Below, in pieces: positions 45,470 to 54,558 of a DNA stretch of 64,000 nt. Position numbers and translations under genes: made by a program. The notes under the pieces are model-generated. The model saw only the letters and a list, made by a program, of their open reading frames with translations, did no database searches and was not told the DNA's origin. Every line of letters begins with the position of its first letter. Within the stretch, counting starts at the first letter, position 1. Source of the DNA: Pontibacillus sp. HMF3514 (GTDB taxonomy: Bacteria > Bacillota > Bacilli > Bacillales > BH030062). The stretch lies in NCBI RefSeq assembly GCF_009858175.1, contig NZ_CP047393.1, positions 2,170,001 to 2,234,000 of the forward strand, written 5' to 3'.

Positions 45470-47215
45470 TTACTTTAAAGTAACTTCCACCCAACCTCTT
45501 ACAGCATTTATCATCCATGCTTTATTACAGATTTTAATATCATTCTTGTATAGGACTCGTTCTTCAATTACACCTCTATCAAGTAAATTGCCTCGATACG
45601 TGCCAGCTAATAAACCTGAATTTACAGGTGGAGTTAAAAGCTTGCCGTTAATTTCTAAGACCACATTTCCAATGATAAATTCAGTAATCTCTTCTCGTTC
45701 GTTCCATAACAAAACAGAGGTTGGATCAGATAATTCCAAGGTTTTATGATTGTTATATACGGCTCGATGAGTGGTTTTATGATAAAGAAAAGGATCAGAA
45801 GAATCCACTGATTGTTTAGCTAATACCGCTTCCATATACTCATGTTTATTTTGAATTTCACTTATTTGAGTTTCAAAAGTGCCATCATCGGACACTAATA
45901 AACGGACCTTGTACTCCCCATTTGGATAGTCTTTAGCTATATGATTCAGCTCTTGTTCAATGGAGCATTTATCAAGCTCATAACCGAAATAAATAGCGCT
46001 TTGACTTAATCTATTCAAATGACGACTCCCTAATGGATAGGTTTGATTCTCTAATTTCATTGTCTCTAAAAGTTGAAAAGAAGGACGATCTTCCGTTAAT
46101 AATTTAGACTTTGTTTGGAGTTCCTCATATTCTCCTTTACTTGTTGAATCCCAAGTCACCCCGCCTCCAGTACCGTATTCAGCCTGATGGCTGCTATTAT
46201 CAACCCAAACAGTACGAATAGGAACATTAAAAACCGCATCCTTCTCGGGAGTTATATAACCGATCGCCCCACAATACACTTCTCTCGGAGAGGTCTCAAG
46301 TTCTGCTATGTATTCCATCGTTCTGATTTTAGGAGCACCTGTTATGGAACCACAAGGAAATAACGCATGAAACCAATCAAAAATAGTTTTATCTTCGTCA
46401 ATTTCCCCTTGAATTGTGGAAGTCATCTGATGAACAGTTGGATAGGTTTCTATTTCAAAAAGACGAGGCACCTTAACCGAACCTGATTTCGCCATTCTTC
46501 CAAGATCATTTCGTAAAAGATCCACAATCATTAGATTTTCTGCTCGGTTTTTCTCGGACTGGTAAAGGTCTTCTGCTAATGTTTGATCTTCTTCAAACCA
46601 TCGCCCTCTCTTTGATGTCCCTTTCATAGGCTTTGTTGTAATGACGTTCCCCTTCTTCCGGAAAAAGAGTTCTGGAGAAGCTGAAAGAATAGAGTAATCA
46701 CCAATATCTAAAAACGCACAATAAGAAGAATTCTGATTACGGGATAAATGCTGATAAAAAGCATAAGGTTCCCCTTCCAATTGAGCCCTCATTCTTGTAG
46801 TGTAATTAATCTGATAGGTATCTCCTTTTTCAATACCCTTACGAATACGTTGCATATCGCTTTGGTAGGATTCGTAATCAGTTTCTATTCTCCACTCAGA
46901 AGCATTAAAGGTATCCTCTATTTTTCCTGGCTCACGATTAGTAGGCTCTTCGAACACTCCAAACCATGCCAGAGGCATCTCATTTCCTTGTTCACTCACC
47001 CGATAAGCAGCATCAAACGCAGGCGCAGCTTCATAAGCTATATATCCAGCAACATAGTAGCCCTGCTGTGTCGCTTTTTCTAATTCTGCAAAAACATCCT
47101 CTAGTTCATCTAAATGAAAAGTTTGAATGACTTTCAAAGGTTCCTTAAAAAGCAAAGGATTTTTATTCCCCTGCTCATCAGCATATTCAAAATAAAGATT
47201 AGGAGACGAACTCAT
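45470..47215 (-). CDS. pabB: Aminodeoxychorismate synthase component I fused to aminodeoxychorismate lyase
   Basis: Bifunctional enzyme making p-aminobenzoate for folate. Residues 1 to about 330 are the chorismate-binding domain (TKPMKGTSKRGR, MIVDLLRNDLGRMAKSG, GAPKIRTMEYIAELE). From about 345 on lies a class IV PLP aminotransferase/lyase domain (KTTHRAVYNNHKT supplies the PLP lysine). The 581-residue length fits a PabB-PabC fusion; in B. subtilis the two are separate. ATG overlaps the pabA stop by four bases and GGAGGTGG precedes it. Confidence 0.9.
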   Translation of the reverse strand: MSSSPNLYFEYADEQGNKNPLLFKEPLKVIQTFHLDELEDVFAELEKATQQGYYVAGYIAYEAAPAFDAAYRVSEQGNEMPLAWFGVFEEPTNREPGKIEDTFNASEWRIETDYESYQSDMQRIRKGIEKGDTYQINYTTRMRAQLEGEPYAFYQHLSRNQNSSYCAFLDIGDYSILSASPELFFRKKGNVITTKPMKGTSKRGRWFEEDQTLAEDLYQSEKNRAENLMIVDLLRNDLGRMAKSGSVKVPRLFEIETYPTVHQMTSTIQGEIDEDKTIFDWFHALFPCGSITGAPKIRTMEYIAELETSPREVYCGAIGYITPEKDAVFNVPIRTVWVDNSSHQAEYGTGGGVTWDSTSKGEYEELQTKSKLLTEDRPSFQLLETMKLENQTYPLGSRHLNRLSQSAIYFGYELDKCSIEQELNHIAKDYPNGEYKVRLLVSDDGTFETQISEIQNKHEYMEAVLAKQSVDSSDPFLYHKTTHRAVYNNHKTLELSDPTSVLLWNEREEITEFIIGNVVLEINGKLLTPPVNSGLLAGTYRGNLLDRGVIEERVLYKNDIKICNKAWMINAVRGWVEVTLK

Positions 47216-47814
47216 CTCTCCACCTCCTTTAGTATGAAGTCTAAATCTTCTCCCTTCATAAAAGAAAAGAAATTCTTAAGCATTCGATAGCCATGTTCAG
47301 TAAGAATCGATTCTGGATGGAATTGAATACCTTCTATCGGATATAGGTTATGTCGTACAGCCATCACAGCTCCATCCTCAGATCTAGCCGTAACCTTCAA
47401 GCTTGAGGGTAACGTTGTGGCAACAAGGGAATGGTAACGAGTAACTGTTGTCGGGTTTGGTATATCACGAAAGATCGTTTGACCATCATGGGTAACATTG
47501 GCAGTCTTACCGTGTACCGGCTGTTTCCCTTTTTGAACTTTTCCACCAAACCACTCTACTATCACCTGATGCCCTAAACAGATCCCTAGTATCGGAATCT
47601 TTTGATAAAATTGTTCCAGTAAACCTTTACTTATCCCTGATTCGTTAGGGTTACCAGGGCCTGGTGAAAGAACGATAGCTGATGGGGATAACTTTTCTAT
47701 TTCCTTCACTGTCACTTGGTCATGACGAAACACAAGCACTTCCCCTGCAATTTCTGTTATATATTGATATAAATTATAAGTAAATGAATCATAATGATCG
47801 ATGATGACAATCAT
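47212..47814 (-). CDS. pabA: Anthranilate/aminodeoxychorismate synthase glutamine amidotransferase
   Basis: Class I glutamine amidotransferase supplying ammonia to PabB (in Bacillus the same subunit also serves TrpE). The 200-residue protein has the nucleophile in ILGICLGHQ and the His-Glu pair in IQFHPESIL. ATG 47812-47814 is preceded by AGTGGTG, a moderate site; upstream GTGs overlap it. First gene of pabA-pabBC. Confidence 0.92.
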   Translation of the reverse strand: MIVIIDHYDSFTYNLYQYITEIAGEVLVFRHDQVTVKEIEKLSPSAIVLSPGPGNPNESGISKGLLEQFYQKIPILGICLGHQVIVEWFGGKVQKGKQPVHGKTANVTHDGQTIFRDIPNPTTVTRYHSLVATTLPSSLKVTARSEDGAVMAVRHNLYPIEGIQFHPESILTEHGYRMLKNFFSFMKGEDLDFILKEVER

Positions 47815-47903
47815 GTGTAGCACCACTTCTCTATCTAGAATCCGCTTTTCATTATAGCAAGAAATTCGTTATACGGCACAACTTTGATAGGAGTTTAACT
47901 TGT

Positions 47904-49046
47904 ATGTTGTATTTATTTATTCTTATAACAATATTTTGGCTTATCGCTTTTATAGATGGATGGCGAGGTATGGGGTCCATACAACCATTACCTATACATT
48001 CTACATCAAAAAGAAGGTCACTTTTATCTGTTATCATTGCAGCTAAAGATGAAGAACAGTCTATTGAAAAGACGATTCGTTCTATCAGTTCTCAAAAAGG
48101 GCTAGACTTTGAGGTCATTGCAGTTAATGATCGCTCAAATGACAGAACTGGTGAAATTTTAGATAACTTACAAGGAGAAATTAGATCATTAAAAGTAATT
48201 CACATAGAAGATCTACCTTCAGGATGGCTCGGAAAGAACCATGCGTTACAAAAAGGATATGAAGCATCGTCTGGTGAGTATTTACTTTTCACAGATGGAG
48301 ATGTGGAGTTTAATCAGCATGCATTATTAAACTCTATGGCTTTTTTACAAGAACAACAAGCTGATCATCTAACAGTAGCTCCAGATCTCAAAGCCAATTC
48401 ATTCTGGTTAAAAGCGTTTATTGCCTACTTCTTATTTGGTTTTGGATTCTTTAAACGGCCTTGGACAGCTAATAACGATGGGTCTATTAAAGGTGGAATG
48501 GGGATTGGTGCCTTTCAGCTTCTTTCTCGACACGTCTATGAAGTCATTGGTACACACGCTGCCTTTCCACTGAGGCCAGATGATGATTTACACTTGGGAC
48601 AAACAATTAAATCATACGGATATAAACAACGACTTGCCACTGGATTTCAACATATTTCAGTAGAATGGTATCCATCATTAAAAGATGCCATAAAAGGATT
48701 AGAAAAAAACACATTTGCAGGACTTTATTATTCCTATCTCATGTCTTTGTTTGCCATTATAGGCACCTTCATATCACAAGTTTTACCTTTTTTGATACTC
48801 ATAACAAGCGATGGCTTATTACAAGCTGTGGCAGCCTTAAATATATTATTAATGGTTAGCTTATTTGTAGTTACGACAAGAAAAATGTCCACCTACTCTC
48901 CTTTACTCAGCTTAATTTTGCCATTTTCTGCTTCTATGTTTATTTACGCCACGGTCAAAGCTGTTTGGCTAACCTACAAAAGAGGCGGCATTATGTGGAG
49001 GGGGACCTTTTACTCAATAAAGGAGTTAAAGAAAAAACCGAAATAA
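47904..49046 (+). CDS. Family 2 glycosyltransferase, membrane-anchored
   Basis: Transfers sugar from a nucleotide donor to an unknown acceptor. The 380-residue protein has an N-terminal membrane segment (1-18), a GT-A domain with SVIIAAKDEE, VNDRSNDRT and the metal-binding FTDGDVEF, RPDDDLHLG as the likely acceptor-site acidic motif, and about three C-terminal membrane segments (285-360). CrtQ-type carotenoid glycosyltransferases have this layout, but no carotenoid genes are nearby. Divergent from pabA. Confidence 0.85.
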   Translation: MLYLFILITIFWLIAFIDGWRGMGSIQPLPIHSTSKRRSLLSVIIAAKDEEQSIEKTIRSISSQKGLDFEVIAVNDRSNDRTGEILDNLQGEIRSLKVIHIEDLPSGWLGKNHALQKGYEASSGEYLLFTDGDVEFNQHALLNSMAFLQEQQADHLTVAPDLKANSFWLKAFIAYFLFGFGFFKRPWTANNDGSIKGGMGIGAFQLLSRHVYEVIGTHAAFPLRPDDDLHLGQTIKSYGYKQRLATGFQHISVEWYPSLKDAIKGLEKNTFAGLYYSYLMSLFAIIGTFISQVLPFLILITSDGLLQAVAALNILLMVSLFVVTTRKMSTYSPLLSLILPFSASMFIYATVKAVWLTYKRGGIMWRGTFYSIKELKKKPK

Positions 49047-49127
49047 GCACCAAAGCTGAAGATCAAAGGGCAATATGAGAAAATAGAAAAAGCTTGAAGA
49101 GAGAAAGAACGAGGAGGAAGAAACCAT

Positions 49128-50147
49128 ATGAGTTCTGGATTATTTTCACCGATTACGTTCGGAAAAGTCACATTAAAAAATCGCATTGTCATGTCTCCAA
49201 TGTGTATGTATTCTTGTGAACAAAAAGATGGCAAAGTGGTTCCTTTTCATTTAGCCCACTATGAAAGTCGTGCTGCTGGCCAAGCTGGATTAGTCTTTAC
49301 AGAAGCAACAGCTGTATTGCCTGAAGGGCGCATTTCAGAAGAGGATCTTGGTATTTGGAATGATGAACATATCGAAGGACTACAACAAATAAATGAAGGT
49401 ATCCATCGACATGGTGCACGTAGTGGAATTCAATTGGCTCATGCTGGTCGTAAGGCTGTGATCAACGGAGATATTTTCGCACCAAGTTCAGTTCCTTACA
49501 AAGATGATTGGAAAGTACCTCGAGAAATGTCTAAAGAAGATATTAAACGAACAATAGACGCTTTTGCTGAAGGTGCAAGAAGAGCTAAAGAAGCACATTT
49601 TGATATTATTGAACTTCATGGTGCACACGGTTACTTAATTAACCAATTCCTCTCCCCTTTAACGAATAAGCGTGAAGATGAATATGGTGGAGACCGGGAA
49701 AGCCGTTTTCGTTTCTTAGATGAAATCATTGAAGCTGTAAAAACAACATGGGATGGTCCGATTTTCGTTCGTATCTCAGCAAATGAATATCACCCAGGTG
49801 GCAATACGATGGATGACTTTCTATACTTCGCTAGAGAAATGAAAAATCATGGCGTGAACCTCATTGACTGCAGCTCTGGAGGAGTTGTATCAGCCCGACC
49901 AAATGTCTTCCCTGGATATCAGCTATCCTATGCTGATCAAATTCGGAATGAGGCAAACATTGCTACAGGAGCTGTTGGTATGATCACTTCTGGAATTCAG
50001 GCTGAAGAAGTCATTCAAAATAATCGTGGCGACCTTATATTTGTAGCACGTGCGATGTTACGAAATCCTTATTGGGCTAAAGCTGCAGCGGATGAGCTTG
50101 GTGTGGAACTGAGTGGACCGAAACAGTATGAACGAGGTTGGTTATAA
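49128..50147 (+). CDS. namA: NADPH dehydrogenase NamA (old yellow enzyme, YqjM)
   Basis: FMN-dependent ene-reductase linked to detoxification of electrophiles. The 339-residue TIM barrel has SPMCMYS at the N-terminus (with the cysteine that tunes FMN in YqjM), [28 protein letters not shown] with the substrate-binding His pair, and the C-terminal [18 protein letters not shown] precedes the ATG. Monocistronic. Confidence 0.93.
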   Translation: MSSGLFSPITFGKVTLKNRIVMSPMCMYSCEQKDGKVVPFHLAHYESRAAGQAGLVFTEATAVLPEGRISEEDLGIWNDEHIEGLQQINEGIHRHGARSGIQLAHAGRKAVINGDIFAPSSVPYKDDWKVPREMSKEDIKRTIDAFAEGARRAKEAHFDIIELHGAHGYLINQFLSPLTNKREDEYGGDRESRFRFLDEIIEAVKTTWDGPIFVRISANEYHPGGNTMDDFLYFAREMKNHGVNLIDCSSGGVVSARPNVFPGYQLSYADQIRNEANIATGAVGMITSGIQAEEVIQNNRGDLIFVARAMLRNPYWAKAAADELGVELSGPKQYERGWL

Positions 50148-50154
50148 ATATAGA

Positions 50155-50188
50155 AGAGGAGCTCACACTTTTGTGAGCTCCTCTTTTA
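50155..50188 (+). terminator. Terminator of namA
   Basis: Perfect 13-bp stem AGAGGAGCTCACA with its complement, four-base loop, TTTT. Confidence 0.9.
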
Positions 50189-50253
50189 GTTGGATACAAT
50201 GGCTCTTTTTGTACAAAATAACAACGAACTTCTCATTTTTGGAGGGAACTTAC

Positions 50254-50544
50254 ATGACATTACAAAACGAACATGAAATACGTGAAATCCTCGAAGCCTT
50301 TGAAAAGGTACAGAATACTGTTCAAGAAGCACAAAATAGCACGGATCCCCAACAAGTGCAACAAGCACAACAACAACTAAACAAATTACAGCAACAAGTC
50401 CAGGAAGCTCAAGGTAAAGCAACTAAAGGAAACGATCAATCTAATGAAGCTTTATTCAATGCCCAGCAAAAAATTGAGCAATTCCAACAGCATATGGATC
50501 GTACGGAAAGAAACCTTTCTGCTCAAAACGATCAAGTACAATAA
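50254..50544 (+). CDS. Glutamine-rich coiled-coil protein, 96 residues
   Basis: Unrecognised. Almost wholly helical and polar, with about a quarter Gln (QQVQQAQQQLNKLQQQVQEA, residues 28-47), so a parallel coiled coil is likely. No membrane segment. GGAGGG lies before ATG 50254-50256; the longer frame that starts inside namA ignores that site. Gene-specific terminator downstream. Confidence 0.65.
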   Translation: MTLQNEHEIREILEAFEKVQNTVQEAQNSTDPQQVQQAQQQLNKLQQQVQEAQGKATKGNDQSNEALFNAQQKIEQFQQHMDRTERNLSAQNDQVQ

Positions 50545-50546
50545 AA

Positions 50547-50584
50547 TAAGAGCCCTCTCCATATATTCAGGAAAGGGCTCTTAA
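50547..50584. terminator. Bidirectional terminator
   Basis: Stem AAGAGCCCT-TCC against GGA-AGGGCTCTT between the convergent coiled-coil and lipoprotein genes. Confidence 0.75.
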
Positions 50585-50587
50585 TAA

Positions 50588-51100
50588 TTACATCGAAGCA
50601 TTTATGTCATTGTACATAGAATTTGCTACTTTTAATAGATCTTGTTTTGTATAAGGTAATTCTATTTCAGGAGTGTAACTCATTAATTTAATGGTATAAT
50701 ACCCATTATGTTCTTTATCTGGCCACTCCAGTACTTTTCCAAACTTATTCGTGTTGTATCGTGCTAATCGTTCACCATATATTTGAGTATTCGCGGGAAT
50801 GTTACTACCTGAAAACTCTCCATTCATAACATGTAGATTTAAAGATCCATTAGAAAAAATAAGTTCAACTTCTTTCTTCCCGGGATATACAATTGCCTCC
50901 ACAACTTGAACATCAAAAGGGATATACTTTGGAACAATGATTCGTTCTAAATCCTCTTCTGGTATGTCTTTCAGGGCTTGCTTAACCTGAGGATAATCAC
51001 GCATTAGTGTATGTATATCAGTTGAACTCACTTCTTTTTGTGGACCACAAGCAGTTACAACCATAACCATGAATATGGCTAACAACATTAGATTCTTCAT
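50588..51100 (-). CDS. Putative lipoprotein, 170 residues
   Basis: Function unknown. The N-terminus is a lipoprotein signal with lipobox VTAC (C18), followed by a mixed alpha/beta domain without recognised motifs. The ORF is preceded by a weak GAAACA-type site. Located directly before the SPOCS-type coat cluster, on the same strand. Confidence 0.65.
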   Translation of the reverse strand: MKNLMLLAIFMVMVVTACGPQKEVSSTDIHTLMRDYPQVKQALKDIPEEDLERIIVPKYIPFDVQVVEAIVYPGKKEVELIFSNGSLNLHVMNGEFSGSNIPANTQIYGERLARYNTNKFGKVLEWPDKEHNGYYTIKLMSYTPEIELPYTKQDLLKVANSMYNDINASM

Positions 51101-51212
51101 TGTTTCCCAACTTTCTTAAAGACTTCTAAATATTAGACGACATATAGAGATAAAATGTTACACATCAGTAAATTTAATTGTTAATTTCTTCAAATAAAAA
51201 ATATTACCTACA

Positions 51213-51245
51213 CAAAAAAGGTGCCTCAAGGAATTGAGGCACCCT
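51213..51245 (-). terminator. Terminator of the 249-residue SPOCS-like gene
   Basis: Perfect nine-bp stem GGTGCCTCA with its complement, six-base loop, TTTTTT on the minus strand. Confidence 0.85.
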
Positions 51246-51256
51246 TATAGAGAAGA

Positions 51257-52006
51257 TTATTCTTCAAAGAATGTTTCTGGTAAAGTACCTCCAGCTTCAG
51301 CACGTCGCTGTACTTGCGTTAAACGTAAAACAAAATCAATTGCCATTTTCTCAGTAATTTTGTTGAATTGTCCCCAAGTATTAAAGTTCTTTGTGAAATC
51401 TCTTTGACTAACACGTGCTCTTAGTAATTTACATTCTACAGGCTCATTAAGGTTCTCAAACGTGATAGAACCAAATTCGCAACGATCTGCCCCCATACCT
51501 GCATCATCTATCACTCTAATTTCTTGAATTTGGTTACTCTTTTGGCTATTTGCAATCAGAACGGTATTAAGTGTAGGCAATGTTATTCTTTCATAACATT
51601 TAAAAGGAACATTTACGCTATAGTCTTTAACATAACCTTCAGGGCCTTCTGAATACTGAATATTTTTGTGTACAAACCCTTCAACATAAACATCTAAAAT
51701 GTTTGTTTGATTCGCTACGCTTAGAGATGGGTTCTCAATAGGGATTACCTGGCATTGAGTCAGATGCACATTTTTTCTAATGTGTTTAATATCATTTGCA
51801 AAAGTCGGGAGTTTAATGTCCGCTTCAACTCTTGCTGAAATATTAGCATCTGTTAAGGCTACAGTACGCTCAAAAGATCGGGGATCTGTATATTGGAGTT
51901 CATCAACGCTGCAAAAAGTATCATGTGTTTTGGCTTTATCTACCCCCATCATTGGAGGACAATGTCCATTTTTGTCTCTGTCACATCTTCCAGTGTTTTT
52001 CTTCAT
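51257..52006 (-). CDS. SPOCS-like (DUF3794-type) protein, 249 residues
   Basis: Belongs to the four-member family of this cluster. A Cys-containing N-terminus is followed by ADIKLPTFANDIKHIRKNV, LTQCQVIP and VYVEGFVHKNIQYSE (about 70-130), the strand pattern of SPOCS/DUF3794 domains, known from the coat morphogenetic proteins SipL and SpoVID. AGGAG lies eight bases before ATG 52004-52006, preferable to a GTG three codons upstream. A spore surface role is inferred; catalytic motifs are absent. Confidence 0.7.
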   Translation of the reverse strand: MKKNTGRCDRDKNGHCPPMMGVDKAKTHDTFCSVDELQYTDPRSFERTVALTDANISARVEADIKLPTFANDIKHIRKNVHLTQCQVIPIENPSLSVANQTNILDVYVEGFVHKNIQYSEGPEGYVKDYSVNVPFKCYERITLPTLNTVLIANSQKSNQIQEIRVIDDAGMGADRCEFGSITFENLNEPVECKLLRARVSQRDFTKNFNTWGQFNKITEKMAIDFVLRLTQVQRRAEAGGTLPETFFEE

Positions 52007-52261
52007 CCAATTCACTCCTATTCATTTTATTGTCGAAATACATAAAACCTCTAAATACGTTTAAAGGTGATCGTAAAAAAGGCTTTATTATTTCTGACTT
52101 ACTATTTGTATATGCGTGATGTTCACTAGAGGAGTGGACAATTGTAGGAAGGCATATCCATCATTTTTTGTATTCTTTTATCAGTAAACTTCTAGCGAGG
52201 TTATATATTCTAACTGGACAACAGGATTTCATAATGTGTACAAGTTTTAACATATGTAAAT

Positions 52262-52290
52262 AAGGGTGTCTTAAGTCCAGACACCCCTTA
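52262..52290 (-). terminator. Terminator of the 726-residue gene
   Basis: Stem GGTGTCT with its complement, ten-base loop, T-rich tail on the minus strand. The 297-bp gap between it and the next gene holds no other feature I can support. Confidence 0.7.
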
Positions 52291-52302
52291 CAACTATATA
52301 AT

Positions 52303-54483
52303 TTATAACGAAATATACTGATCTTGACTTAACTCTATCAAAAGTGTTGCCATCCCATTTAGTTGTAATTGATTAGCTTGATTAGAGTTATAATGCCATA
52401 TACAATGAACATCCTTTAAATCATGATCAATCTCATGAGCCAACTTTTGATAAGATTCTAGGTGTATGCTACTATCCTTTCCATTAAAGACATATTCTTT
52501 CTCATACGATTCTGCTAGTTCTGGAGAGGTCATCCATGTTACATCTACAACTTTCTCCCACTTAATCGGAATTTGGGTAGTCTGAATTGAACTCTTAGAA
52601 TCTTGACCTTCATACTCCAGTTCAACATCCACTATTCCTTTAAAAAAGATTGTTGATGATGGTAAAAGTACTGAACTCTTTAAAGAAGAAATAGACCACT
52701 TGATGTTATTGAGATTCGTAATTTGTGTCGGTATATTAATGGTATCAAGAATATCAATTTCTAATTTTATGCTTGCAAGTGTTACTGGAAGTTTGACTAT
52801 AGTAGATGCTTCTTCCTTACAGAAATTCTCTGGTGAATCCTTTACCTTATCTTCTCTTGTTTTATCCTGCTCTTCCGCATCTTTATAGTCTGGGGGATCA
52901 TATTCAACCTCTGAACAGTACACTTTCATAAGAAATTTTAAAAATCGCTCTAATGGAAACTCTCTGTTGTCTTCAACCTCATCAAAGTATTCAATAACAT
53001 CTTCCATAAATTGTAATGAAGAATCAGGATCATTATCTGTTTCTTCAAGCATTGAAAGCATTTCATCTTGAAGAGATTCTGCATAATCACCCTTTTCATA
53101 TTCATCTAAACCGGTAACTTCATCGTTGATGTCTTCTTCAAATTCCTCCTGAAACCTACCTTCGAAGCAATCATCCGATTCCACTTCAACATCGCTTTGA
53201 TAAAAAGCCTCAGACCATTCTTCTGATCCACTCTCATCTAAATTTGAGGAATTATGTGGAATAGGATCTTTAACTTCATCCGTTTCCCCTGAGTACTCTA
53301 CATAAGAATTTTCGCTCTCAAAACTCTCATTCTCCATTTGTTCTGGACTTTTCAACATAGAGGTGAACTCTTCTTTAAATGGATTATCTTCATGAATTTC
53401 ATCATTATATACACTATTTTCAAGGGTTATTTTGTCTTCACTTTGATCCGTATAAAGACCTTCTTCCATACTTTCCATATTACAATCATGCTCATTTTCA
53501 GCCTCATCTAGCTGTGTTGTTTCATGATCTTCTGCAAATTCTTCTTCTAACAAAGAGGTGAATTTCTGTTTTGAAAGGTTATCTTCTTCAAATTCGTCAT
53601 CCTGATTCTTTTCATTTATGGCGAATTTGTTCGGTTCATCATGATGACTCTCTCTTTGTGTATCCTTCCCATGTTCAGTGGTATCATCTTCTAACATAGA
53701 AGTGAATTCTTGTGTAAATGTTTTTTCTTCTTTGACTTCTTCATTTGTGTTGTTAGATCGTTCATCTTCACCTGTTTTTTCAGAAAAACGAAAATCTCCT
53801 ATTGACCCCTCATTCCATTCACCATCTTCATGCTGAGGCGATTTGTCATCCTCCAACATTCTTGTGAATTCTTCCTCATATAAATCATCTTTTTCTAGTA
53901 CCAAATTTTCGTTTAAAATACTAGAATTGTAATCATCCTGATGATTTGAGTCGAAGTCCGTACTTTCATCCATGCTCTCTAAGCTGCTATAATTATCTTT
54001 CTCTTCTAACTCCTTTGATGAATCTACCTCTAACATTGAAGTAAATTCATTTATAAAGGGATTCATCTTTCTTCGCCAACTATCATGACCTGGTTTACCG
54101 GTAGTAGTCTCCTTTTCATCAGGTTCCGGTAACTGTTCTTCTATTCCTTGTTGATCCTGTTCCTGCCATGATGATCTTCTTTTATCTTTTGATTCCGGAT
54201 AGGATTGAGAGGGGTCATTAAGCATACTTGAAAATTCATCTATAAATGGTGTGACTCTGTCTTCCTTATCCAAACTTGACTCATCTTCATTTATTTCTTG
54301 TTCATGTTGAACATCTTTAAGCTCTTTATCAACAACCTCAGGCGGTGAAAAAAGTTTAGGCCTAGCTTCAGCATCAAACTTTTCAGAAAAATTTCTTCTG
54401 TTTGAATGGGAAGCTCCATTCTCAATCTGACTACTTCTACGGAAAGGGTTGATTCTTTTAAAACTTGAATGATTATATGTCAT
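52303..54483 (-). CDS. Large acidic SPOCS-like protein with EFTSML repeats
   Basis: Unrecognised as a whole. Of 726 residues, about 1-555 are polar, very acidic and probably disordered. They carry EFSSML (83-88), EFTSML (146), EFTRML (205), EFTSML (259), KFTSLL (307), EFTSML (372) and a degenerate EMLSML (474), usually preceded by [NT]PF-x-x and followed by Glu/Asp. Residues 562-726 fit a SPOCS-like beta domain (VKLPVTLASIKLEIDIL, STIFFKGIVDVELEYEG). The ATG has only a distant AGGA; a strong AAGGAGG 40 bp upstream has no in-frame start. It lies 75 bp after the 255-residue paralogue, probably in one operon. Likely a spore layer scaffold; inference. Confidence 0.75.
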   Translation of the reverse strand: MTYNHSSFKRINPFRRSSQIENGASHSNRRNFSEKFDAEARPKLFSPPEVVDKELKDVQHEQEINEDESSLDKEDRVTPFIDEFSSMLNDPSQSYPESKDKRRSSWQEQDQQGIEEQLPEPDEKETTTGKPGHDSWRRKMNPFINEFTSMLEVDSSKELEEKDNYSSLESMDESTDFDSNHQDDYNSSILNENLVLEKDDLYEEEFTRMLEDDKSPQHEDGEWNEGSIGDFRFSEKTGEDERSNNTNEEVKEEKTFTQEFTSMLEDDTTEHGKDTQRESHHDEPNKFAINEKNQDDEFEEDNLSKQKFTSLLEEEFAEDHETTQLDEAENEHDCNMESMEEGLYTDQSEDKITLENSVYNDEIHEDNPFKEEFTSMLKSPEQMENESFESENSYVEYSGETDEVKDPIPHNSSNLDESGSEEWSEAFYQSDVEVESDDCFEGRFQEEFEEDINDEVTGLDEYEKGDYAESLQDEMLSMLEETDNDPDSSLQFMEDVIEYFDEVEDNREFPLERFLKFLMKVYCSEVEYDPPDYKDAEEQDKTREDKVKDSPENFCKEEASTIVKLPVTLASIKLEIDILDTINIPTQITNLNNIKWSISSLKSSVLLPSSTIFFKGIVDVELEYEGQDSKSSIQTTQIPIKWEKVVDVTWMTSPELAESYEKEYVFNGKDSSIHLESYQKLAHEIDHDLKDVHCIWHYNSNQANQLQLNGMATLLIELSQDQYISL

Positions 54484-54558
54484 GTCTTTTGGGAAGGTCC
54501 TGCTTAAGAAGCTCCCTCTCCCATCCCTCCTTATTCATTAATATTTGAAGGATACCGA

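Noticed and set aside
54484-54558. Strong AAGGAGG as start site of a longer 726-residue protein
   Set aside because: No ATG, GTG or TTG lies in frame downstream of it before the annotated ATG; the nearby out-of-frame ATG is one base away and ends after six codons.
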